From the NCBI GenBank assembly GCA_002812745.2, contig NCSJ02000191.1:19053-83052 (forward strand): a DNA stretch of 64,000 bases, written 5' to 3'. The DNA is from Scytalidium lignicola. Its lineage: Eukaryota; Ascomycota; Leotiomycetes. The translations under genes were made by a program, and so were the position numbers. How positions within the stretch are numbered: the stretch's first letter is position 1; every line of letters starts with the position of its first letter. Shown here piece by piece: positions 32,001-42,900 of the stretch. The notes under the pieces are model-generated. The model was given only the letters and a program-made list of their open reading frames with translations, was not told where the DNA came from and searched no databases.

Positions 32001-34879
32001 GATGATATCTCTCTTGGCCTTAACGAGGCGGCATTGAATAGCTACAAGGATACAGCTCGATCACTCCTAGTCCGAATAGATCACCCCGTAGAAAAACTGC
32101 AAGAGGCGCTCATTACGGCAGGTGCCAGCGGTGACGAAGGTGTGCTGCTGGATATCATGAACTACGCAAAAAAGAAGCATGAAAACTTCCCTTGGCCAAC
32201 TTCTCTCCTGAACCGCGCAGCATGGTTAGGGTTAAATAAAGTAGTAACGCTTTTGCTAGATTCGGGTGTGGCTCCTGATCCCGATCCAACGCAAAACTCA
32301 ACTCCCATGCATGCGGCTATTCGAAATGGTCATGTTGAAGCTGTCAAAATCTTCCTGCAACGAGGCGCAGATCCAATGTATCGTGGGCCATGGGGACAAA
32401 CGCCAATGCACATGGCAAGTGCTAGTGGCCAGGCAGATATCACGCGTCTGCTGGCAGAAGCTGGAGCTGATATGAATGCACGAGATGATAACAATTTCAC
32501 ACCGCTATACGAGGCATCTCTCTGGGGTAATTTTAAATCAGTTGAAGTCCTAGTCAGCCTTGGTGCAGACACCACCCTTGCAACGTCGGTTGAGCGGGAT
32601 GTTCAAGGGTGGACTCCTCTGATAGTTGCGTCAGAAGAGGGACATATCCGGTGTGTCAAACTCCTTCTCGCAGCTAAGGCAGATCCAAATCTGGCTGGAC
32701 CACATGGTACTCCGCTTCACTATGCCATAAGGAAATCACATGAAGATGTAGTTGAGGAACTCCTCCGCAATGGTGCAGATCCAAATCATTCTACTCTACA
32801 ACCGCCAGTTCTAGATCAGATCTTTGTTGACATCTGCGATGAAGATCAGAGATTGAGGCTGCTAAAGTTGTTGATCCAGCACGGCGCAAATATCGATGCC
32901 ATAGACGCTAACAAAACGTCTCCTCTCATATATGCTGCACAACTTGGTAATATAGAATGTGCCAAGTACCTCCTAGATCACGGTGCCGATATCAGTCTTG
33001 CGGATTATTCTGAACGCAGCGCATTCATCTATGCCATAGACTACAACCAAATCGAAATTGTCCGCCTCCTTCTGGAAAGGGGAGTAAAGCTGCATGGGAC
33101 TGAACAGGGAGAGCAAGCACCACTCTTCCGTGCATTAGATAACGATAGTGTAGTCAAATTGCTCCTAGAGCACGGAGCTGAAATAAATGTACGGTCTTCA
33201 TATGGCCAGACCCCTCTCATGGTTGCTGCAGAATATGGCTATGAAGCTAGTCTCAAACTCCTGCTCAGTTACGATGCAGCGATAGACTTAGAAATGGCAC
33301 GAAACAAGGGAGATATGATTGGTGGATGGACGGCACTCATGTATGGCGTCGATAGTGGCACAGAGGAAGTAGTACGTCTTCTCGCTGAAGCTGGTGCAAA
33401 TGTGAACCATCAGGTTTATGACGGATCAACGCCTGTGCATCAAGCAGTCAACAACGGCACTATAAAGAAATTGATGGAGTTCAGGCCAGACGTTAATATA
33501 CCCAATATTGACGACAATATGCCTCTACATTTTGTAAGAAGGGGCATGCCTCTTGAACATGCACAACTTCTCGTCCATGCTGGCGCCATTTTAGACTTTC
33601 AGAATAAGGAGGGATATACTCCTCTTGGTGTAGCCTTGTATAACGGAAACGATGGTGTTGCGGAATATCTTATTGAGCGAAAGGCAAACGTTAATATCGC
33701 ATCACAAGCCTATGGTGCACCACTCCACTTAGCATGCCGGAATTCTACGATTGACATGGTGCGGAAGCTTGTTGACGCAGGTGCTGATGTCGATCTAGCA
33801 GTTCCAGGAATACCAGGAACACCATTACAGGCTACATTACTGCGATATATCACCAAGGAAGTCGATACTATCATCCGTTACTTGGTAGAGGACGCCAGAG
33901 CGGATATAAATCGTACTGGTGGAACGTACGGCACAGTCCTCGCCGTTGCTGCATTACGAGGTTCCTCTGATCTCGTTTCTTATCTTCTAGACAACGGTGC
34001 TTCTCCTAGTTTAGCTGATGGAATGGGCCGGCTACCACTCCATCTTGCCGTGATGAACGGACTTGTTCATGTCAAGTTAATTCAAAAGGCGGGGGTAGAT
34101 GTCAGGGCTCGAGATAAGACCGGTCGAACCGTTTTGCATTGGGCAGCGCAAGGTGGCCATCTCGAGGTCCTTAGCTATGTCATCAAACTCCTACAGGAGG
34201 ATAGCGACTTCAACATAAACGATAAAGACAACGATGGCTGGACGGCACTATGTTGGGCATCGCGTGGCTGTGGGATGGAGTCCAGGCCAATATGGGGCGA
34301 CGCACAAGTCGAGATCTTAAAGTTGCTGTTGGATAACGGCGCTGACATACATGCTAGAGGACGCTTGTCTAATAAAGAGTGGTGGACGCCATTGAATATC
34401 GCGCAATACAGTGGCGTTACTGAAGAGGTTATCCAATTCCTAATAAAAGAAACCTCAAAGAAGACAGGAGATCAGAATGTTGAACACGATGATTGGGGGA
34501 AGAAGAGAGTTAACAGTTTCAGACGTGTGGGGACGAGGGCATACCTACATTCTGGATACGGTTGCATGTCCTGCCTTGGAGTAAGTGAAGATTTTTATCT
34601 CTCTAACTACATAATATCTAAGATTTCAGAACTGACAACGACGACATCAAGGAAATCCGAGGAATTCGATACCAGTGCAAAGACTGTCTTGATTTTAACT
34701 TCTGCTACAAGTGCTATAACTCACGGCGCAGATTGCACATTGAGGGCCATTTATTTGACGAGATTGGACCAGAGTTTGGATCTACCTATGGGGATAGTGA
34801 GACGCCGTCTCATCAAGGTTCAGACCATGAATCAGACAGCAGTGACTCGGATGATGACGGACACGATCAAGATTCATAG
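29073..34879 (+). CDS. STAND/NLR-like protein: inactive hydrolase domain, degenerate NACHT, ankyrin repeats, ZZ finger
   Basis: Exons: 29073-29278, 29364-29592, 29662-29715, 29769-29825, 29886-30131, 30214-30322, 30409-34580, 34652-34879, one frame of 1766 aa. Residues about 69-260 match the alpha/beta-hydrolase domain often found at the N-terminus of fungal NLRs (DIVVVHGLMGQ, later IFYGCPHRS), but the nucleophile elbow reads AHDIS where GHSLGG is usual, so Ser is replaced by Asp155. Residues about 340-560 are NACHT-like: the P-loop reads GKHGTQEAS without the GKS/T lysine, while Walker B (VINHFDECG) and the sensor (VVTSREP) are kept. A winged-helix-like region (VARDILLWSLWTVRPLTIWEM) follows. 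Roughly 20 ankyrin repeats fill about 895-1640. The C-terminus has a ZZ zinc finger (CMSCLGEIRGIRYQCKDC...CYKC) and an acidic tail. A sensor or scaffold role in non-self recognition is inferred. Confidence 0.88.
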
Positions 34880-35302
34880 GTTACTCCCATGGCATCTTCA
34901 TCAATAGGAAGTAGTTTTACAATAGTTGAACTTAGCGAAGATCGTTCTCGTTGTGTTATTGATACCAAATACTGGACTGTGGGATACGGAATGGCTGATG
35001 TGCGTTGAAGTAGAAAAGTCGAGGAAAGCAGCCAAGAAATAAAGTACACAATAGCTGGTGATATACTTCTCTAATAACTTCAAAATACCCTGTTAATAGC
35101 TTGGGCCATGGCTGTAAATATAATTAAACCCCATCTTCAAATCCACCAAGAGTGTAGTATGCAAAAGGATATTATGCATATTATTTGTAAATTGATTTTT
35201 ATTATAAGATATCCCTCATCAACCAGCATAATTGACTACCGATCTTGAAATATCTTGATCTAGTACAGTATATAACTGTAGCCCCCCTTATATTAAGCTA
35301 AC
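34880..35302. other. Intergenic, convergent 3' ends
   Basis: No gene seen between the STAND-like gene and the MAPEG gene. Confidence 0.6.
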
Positions 35303-35856
35303 CTACAATCTCTTCCCAGCCATCCAAAGCAAGCTCATGCAACTCGTATTCCCCCACCACCAGCACAAACCTCTAACCTGAGAAAACTCATCACGATCAA
35401 TGCATATATATGCAACTGCATACAAAGTTCTTGCAAGCGTATAACTAGCCATTAATCCATTGATGACTCCAGCTGGAACACCGGCATGGTTCGCTAACAA
35501 AACTGCAGCTACAAACAGCGTGTAGTTCTCCACGGCGTTAGCATGAGCGCTCTCCCATCTCTTGAGCATATTTAGCGTCCATCGCGATATTTTACCATCG
35601 GCAATCATCTTCTCGCCGTATTTGGCTAGGTCTTCACGTGGTGAGGCGTTATGGTCAATTTTGAAATACTGTTTGGGTGTGCGAGAGGACATTATGCCAT
35701 ATGCGAAGAGGAAATGGCCTATGAGAAAACCAGCTGAGAGGTTTGGTGGTGCTTGATCACCTTTTGTAAGAGCACGGAGGCCCAAGGTGGTGAGGAGTGA
35801 GGACCTGCAGCCGCTGTCAAACACTTGTAGATTTAATGCTTGATCATAACTTACAT
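35303..35856 (-). CDS. MAPEG-family membrane protein with start codon split by an intron
   Basis: 167 aa, four-helix membrane protein of the MAPEG family (microsomal glutathione S-transferase / eicosanoid metabolism type). The diagnostic stretch is RWESAHANAVENYTLFVAAVLLA near residue 100, matching the family ExxNxxE region. Further hydrophobic helices are AGFLIGHFLFAYGI, GVINGLMASYTLARTLYAV and a C-terminal one. The main exon (35804-35303) is open but has no ATG before residue 37, which would remove the first helix. A 50-bp intron (35805-35854, GTAAGT...CTGCAG) joins AT at 35855-35856 to G at 35804 and makes ATG just ahead of TCCTCACTC. No in-frame ATG is seen further upstream. It probably acts in the endoplasmic reticulum or outer mitochondrial membrane; the substrate is unknown. 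Confidence 0.82.
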
Positions 35857-36971
35857 ATTGTGTATGGGCAAAAAAGCAAGAAAGTTTATGTGATTAAAAT
35901 CACTTAGAAGAGAGAGCTTGTTAGGAATAGAAGCAGTGATAAAGGCTTTACACTTAGATTAAAAATTTTCGTCGATGGTGTTCTGTCACAATAAGTTAGC
36001 TTCGGTGACTTTTAATAAGCAAGGAAGAAAAACCATCCGTACACGTGGACCTGTTCCAAAAGGCATTAACGTATTGGCCCCCTTCCCCGACCAGCCATGG
36101 CCCCCGGCCACCTAATTTCGGCTACAATCAACCACCATAATCACCATAACCACCACTAATTGTATAGTTGAATAAATTTAATTATTAAAAAGCGATTACT
36201 CAAATATATCATAATCCATAACCATTTCCTTCCAAACTACTTTAGCAAAGCTTACTTTACCTTTTAAAGTTAACCTCCATTGTTTTTCTAGGTCTGGGTT
36301 GACCCATATGTAAGAACAGATGAAGTTTACGAGTAAGGTATCAATTAGCGATATTTATAGTCCACTACCATCATATGATGTTAAAGACAATAAAGTGTCT
36401 GTAAACAGGGAATCATGTTGAAAGTTGAAGCCAACTGAGTATACGATATTCATAGACACTAAGAATGAGAGTATCCTGCGATAGGTTATGTAATCATATA
36501 GTTGACACAGGACGGAAGTTCTTGACAAAGTGGACATGATGTCAAACTAAAATTTTAAGATTGGAAAGAACTAACGCAAGTATCAGTAATACCGTACCTT
36601 CAGGGCATAACGACCAGATAAACTGAAGATATCACTTTCTCCAACAGGAGCCAAGCTACCCCAAACTGAAATAACTAATTATAACCTATTTATAAAGGCA
36701 TCGAATTTTTTACTGCCCTACATAGACCTGAAACGTCCTACTCAGATTAATTATGGTTGAATCTGCCTGGCTGATCCATGAAAATGGGCTACGACGTAAA
36801 AATTTCCAGTCTATTGATATACCAAAATTCACTACCTCGGATACAAAGAAATATCTGTTCAATTTCGGTATTTCCACGTCAAAGAAAGNAAAAAAGAAAA
36901 AGAAACTAAATAAAACTTGTAAACTATATCAACGAAATATGGCTTCCAGTTTTAAAAGCTTCAGGAGAAAA
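35857..36971. other. Intergenic with dispersed repeat; no gene seen
   Basis: Contains the repeat at 36063-36290. The plus-strand open stretch at 36753-37211 overlaps the 3' end of the sacsin-like gene and includes an N; it is not considered coding. Confidence 0.6.
36063..36290 (-). repeat. Dispersed repeat, copy 2 (inverted partner at 2104-2320)
   Basis: Reverse complement of 2104-2320 at high identity, with about 15 additional bases in the GGCC-rich part. The match ends at a similar place on both sides, which suggests true element borders. Confidence 0.75.
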
Positions 36972-39900
36972 TCATATTGCAGCACTGCCTTCAGATTTCA
37001 TCTCTGCGGATGCTTTCATAACTGTATCATTGTTCTGTTCAATGAATTCCACCCACAATTTCTCTGTAGCGGTAGCTCGAACCTCCCTAGCTCTATCGCG
37101 CACACGGAGAGCATTCTTAATATTAAGGAGTTTCTTTCCTGCCATTATGATCTTCTGTTCGACTTGGGATTTCAACTCAGGAATCAACCAATAGTCCGCT
37201 CCCCCGTGTAAGTCGAGCAGCATAAAAAGCTTTTTTTCCTTGGTTTCTTCATCATCGTTATCAGACACTTCCATTTCTTTCCAGTCGACCTCGTCTTCAT
37301 AAGCATAATTAATCATTGTCGACAGAGTGTGATAGGACAAGAATCCCTCTGGATCGTCATCTTCGTCATACCTAATAATCTCTTCGTTTTCCCATCTACC
37401 ACTAAACTGGTGTTCACACTTTTCGGAGAAAGCAGCTAGTACAACTTTATGGGCTTTGATGTGTCGTCCCTCAGTGATAAATGTAACGTCCAATAGCTTT
37501 TCTTTTTTTCTCAGCCCCCTCAGTGACGCTGACACTGAATGGCGATCATGAAGGGACGGTACTGGGACCGTTGGATATGTTATTGAATTACACCCTAAGT
37601 CCCTTAATAACGCTTCATAACGCATTAAGCTGTTCTTTACAGCTTTAATACTGCCTACATCACAGGAACTAGAGAGGACAAGATCATCTAGACTACACCA
37701 CGAAGATTCAATGTCATGTACTGATACAAATTGACCTTGCTGCCAGCTAATATTCAGCCAAACTCGACTATCCGTGTGGATAATCATACAAGTGTTGAGA
37801 GATGTGTGACTTTGTAGGTATGAATATGTTTGATGGAGGTCGTTAAGGAAGTCATTGACATTAACCTGTGTCAAATTTTCTATTTCGGACAAGAATTTGA
37901 GATGTCGCCATACCATATCAATGGACGGTTCTCCCTTGGTGGTTATCCTTCGGAGAAACATTTCATTCGGCTGCTGGGCTGGGAACGGGGTCTGGCTCCA
38001 GCAGACTGGAGAATAGTGACGCGAGATAATATCGGACAAGCTCAATCTCCGACGATCAATGGCTATAATAGCCATTGCATCGTGTCTATATCTTGGAACT
38101 GAATCAAAGTTTGACGTCTGGGAGAGAAACACCTCTTGCCGAGAGGTATCCATAAAATCCGCATGCTGAAAGTTGAGGACATTATTCTCATTGATTAGTG
38201 GAGATACAACAACTCGATGATCCGTTTTTAGCTGTTCATCTGAGTCAAAATCACCTATGTCCAAACGTTGGTTAAGTGTTTGGAGACATAACAAGTAGTC
38301 ATGACCATCTATAATCCCGTTTTCTCGATACCGGAGGCCCAGCTTCTTCCAAAAAGATTTATGACTACGGATGCTTGGGTTTAGGAACATCCGGTTCTCT
38401 ATACCTCTGAATGCGGATATAAAAATTGAATCCTCATGATCGTAGTATTCGCTAGCTTTACGACATATTTGGTCTCCACCCGCCGCAAACAATTTGGGTG
38501 CCAAAAGCTGTTGAAGATTGTTAAAGCGTTCATTGGATTCAAACAGCTTAGGAAGCACAGAAATGAAAGATATATAGCTCTGCCAAACCCCTCCTGATAG
38601 TGAATGAGGCACGGGGAAAATGCAACTTCTCAGAAGCTCTTCGAACTCCATTTGGGTGATCCCTAATGCTGTTGTGCAGTTTACGTGTTTTCTGGCGAAC
38701 TCAACGTCAATAAATCGGGACCTATCTTTAATCCAAGGAACTAAAAGGTTTGGATCTTGAATAATCCAAGCATCCTCTGCGCATATAAGCTCGGAGAATT
38801 CAGTGTTGCGGGTGGGCCAGAGGGGAATTGATCTTAAATCTTCCTTGAACTCCGCAAATAGTTGTTTCGTCAAGACGCCAGCTACATTATTAGAATGTTG
38901 AATAATTATATTTCGAATAGTCTAGATAAGAAACTTAGTATAAATCGTTACGCGTGATCAAGGGTGAATACCTCTAAGTCTGACAACCTAAAGTGCTTTC
39001 TAAGGAAATCTCCCAAGCTTCGGCCATTCTGTTTTGCGAGTATTCTCAATGCCCTGATAAATCGATGAAAAGAAGCAGCGTTTGAAAAGGATTTCTCGTT
39101 TTTGCTAAGTTCCTTATGCAAAAAACTGTCTATTGAATATATAAAGCCCGGGAATCGTGTCACATAAACACTTATCAGCTAAAGATCGAGGTTCGATCAC
39201 TGATGGAAACTTGTCAAGATGGGAGGGTTTCACATAACTCGACTCGCCGTTGCAAGTTGCTTTGTATATCTCAAAATCGATATTGATATTTGGCGTTGAA
39301 ACTTCATTCCAGTATTTCCAAAACTCACTGAGCCACTGGGTTTGTTCACTTGTTGATAGTTGTTCTGGTTTCCACTTCAATAATTCATTGATATGAGATG
39401 GCTGCAGAACTTCAACGTTAAATCTTTCGCTGCTCAAGACATCCCTAAGAGGTTTCTTCACTTCTTCTAGAAGAAGTATTGCCTTGGCAAATTGGAACAG
39501 CTGAATCTCGTCTTTAGACGCTATATAATATTTTTTCGGCGGAGGAAAACGATTCAAGAGCTCTAAAGTGCCTAAATTACCATCTTCTAGAGGAAGAAAG
39601 CAACATCCATCCAACTCGGCAAAATGTTCTTCCTCTGGAATTGCCACCTTCCAGAGAACCTGCATAGTCTTGGGATTACTATGCATATATTGTTGGAGTG
39701 CAATTCTGCTCTCATTGGTCTTAAAGGCAGTTCTCAGCATGGACCCCGAAACTGACTTGATGTCTTTGATTAACTTAAGGTGTTTTGTAATTTGACCCGG
39801 TAGTTTGCGAACTAAATTCACTCCCTGTGACAATAACAGAGGTGCCAGAATGTCAGAATCAGAATCTGGTTGAGGTAAGAAGTCAAATGTAGCTTGATTA

Positions 39901-42900
39901 ATGTTGAGTAACTGTAGCTTATCTAAACTAAAGTTTATTTGCGCTTTAGGGAAGAAACATCGTGAACTCTTGGAAAATTTCTCCCAGAAGGAATTGCAGA
40001 AGATTCCCGAACATGTTTTCGCTGGCGGGTTTATCTGTGGCCAGTAGCTTGTAACGTTTTGTGGAATGCGTTTTGCGAGGCTTTCGAGAAGGGATAAATA
40101 CAAATCTGGCAAGACATCCCTCAGTATATATTGGTTCCACTCAGACATTTGAGTTTCTTGACCAAGATCGTCGATAATTAAAGATTGTCTATCTCCAGAT
40201 AGGAAGAATGTTCCATTGAGATAAACAGGAAGGTCTGATGGTATTGATAGTGGAAGGGAGCTAAACAATTGTGGTGGAAGAATGTTTGGAAGTCTTAATT
40301 CAGAGTTGCTGCTTGTTGGCTTCGTAGAAATTAACGCCGCAACACCGCACCGAATATGTTTCATGACTCGCCTAGGTGTTTTTGGGATCCACCGACTCTC
40401 TGGTTGTATCTCGGCGATTGTAATCTGCCAAGTATCTCTGCCCTCTATTTTATGACCAAGCTCAGAACTATACTTATCAAAGCACCATGCTCTCGACCGA
40501 GAATCACAATGTGCATCTTCATTTACACTCCAGCTTAATTCTGGGCTTCCATAAACCGTAAAGTCGATCGACCGGATGTTCCGCAAGAAAAGTAATGAGA
40601 TTCGAGCCTCATTGAAATACTCGTTCATGAGCTTGCGGGCCATAGTACTATTTATGTTCTGATGAGCCACTCTCAACCTCGACTGGACACTTTCATGCCG
40701 AAATGGAAACCGAAAAATTGTTCCTGGATAGTAGTTGAGATCTTTTGTGTAATTCCACAGTTTCTGAAAAGGAGCGAGTTGGTCTGGGCAAGCATCTTTG
40801 ACTTTTGACAATAAAAGTTTAACACCAAGTTTTCGTTTCAATCGAGCTTTGCTCTTAGGTAATACCTCTCGTTGTGGACTATAGATATCTTAGTTAACAA
40901 CCCGAATTCGTGATTTTCAACATACTCAAGGATTATCAAGTAATGTCCTGATAATATCATCGGTACGTCGGTCCAATGATACATAGTTTGCGAGCCCCGA
41001 CCGAATTGTCCTATGGTGTCTTGGTTGCGTTGCTTACTTCCCTCTCCTACATTCTTAAACCCCTCAAAATCATTTTCTTTGAAGGCTGAAAAGGCTAATT
41101 AGTTGATGCATCAGATAACCATAATCATCTGAGAATAACTTACTGCTATCATTATGAACAAGCAGTGCGGGTCCCTGATACCTCTCCAGCTGAGATGTTA
41201 AAAGATACTTTTTGGAATAAGACCTTTCATCGAGAAGCCAGCTAATTTTAGAAGCATTAGCATCATCTGCATTGGCAAGGTACTCCCGAAACGTCGTTTT
41301 GATGGGATACCGATCAAGAGTATCCGAAATCCGGGTAGTAACCTCCTCTCTCTGCTCAAACTCCTCTTCGTCATCAGAGTCCGATATTTCTACTATTCCA
41401 TTAATTATTTGCTGGCTGAGATCTTCGATTTCCAGTTTTTGAACAATATTTCTGGGAATATCCGGATGGGTCAAAGCTATATCTTCTGGTATCTTAACTT
41501 GACCGAGATTATGATAGCAGATCTTTTCAATGGGGCTAAATCCTCCTTCTTTAGTGAGGACTTTTAACTTAAGTAGTTTCTCTCTCGGGAAATGACTTGC
41601 TATCTTAAGAATCTCAATAGCGATGTCCTTGTCAGCATCTGAAAGAGGAATTTTTGTTTCCAGTATCCTCTCAACATCCAAAAGATCTTCCAGGCAAACA
41701 GCCGCCTTTATATTGAGTTTTTCTAACAGTTCCTTGTGTTGGTGCCAAAAATTATGATCTACAATCCCAATATATGGGTGCAGGCGCTCGCAACTTGTAA
41801 GAGAGTCCGTAGACGAAGGGCGGAATACCTTTGACGGAAGTGAGAAATTTCCCTTGCTAGTCAAGATGCACTCTATCTTCATCAGCTCCTTGCTTACTTC
41901 TTCCATAAGTCGCTTTTCCCTAATATAGGTGAGCACTTCATGAACTACCTTTCGGTCTTCTTTCTGGAGGCCGTTGCGGAGTTGCGTCAGAAGAGTCCGG
42001 TTCGGTATGTTATCTTGCCAACCAAGTATCATTTCCCACTGCAAGCTTATTACAGCGACAAATATTGGAAGTTGGTAATTAACAAGAAACTGATCCCTAA
42101 TACCACGACATTCATTTGGAGCTTTCAGAACCAAGTTATGATCGGAGTCAGTAATAGGAAGCCATTTAAGCCTTCGCAAAGTCCCCCAGTCTTCTCCAGA
42201 CTTAGATGAAATGGAGTTAGAATTAGATTTGACAAACCATTGTACACATTTATGAATTTCCTTTGGTGGATATTTGCTTTCGGCATAAGATCGAATTCGA
42301 TTATTTATCAAATCTTCATCCACAGCAATCTTTAATCCACAGTCTATCAAAACGGAATGAAAATCTTGAAGAAACTTGTCATTTGGAACTGCTTCTTCTT
42401 CTTCAAAGAATAGATTCGTCAGTTCTGGAAGAGAGGAATCGATGAGTTTGTTTGCTGAAGCAAATTGAAAAGTATTTTTTCCGTTAATTGTGGAAACTGG
42501 CACAATATCTAGAGTCCGTAACTTCTCTTTTGAATCATATTTCAAGCCCGAATACTGGTCAAGGATCCATCTTGCCACTTGTTCCTTGCAAGAATATGAC
42601 CACTGGGACGAGTGTATCGTTCCCCAGGTAGGAATTATATCATCTTCTATAATAGAGATGGTTTTCTTGCAACTTGCCAATTGAAGATTGTCTAACAACT
42701 TATAATGGCTCTGCCACCTTGGTGTATCTAGAACTTGGGTTCCATCAAGCTCAGGGACTGGAATGATTCCATCAACGCTTCCAATAGATTTCTGAGATTC
42801 GTCCAAAGAAGTCCATGTTAAACTGGGTATGCTGTTTGCTTTTGGTTAGTTGTATCTAACAAACTAATGAACTACTATTACTGACTCTTTGTTTCCCTCT

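Noticed and set aside
36753..37211. 152-codon plus-strand frame containing an N
   Set aside because: It lies largely antisense to the BTB-containing last exon of the sacsin-like gene and has no protein-like features.
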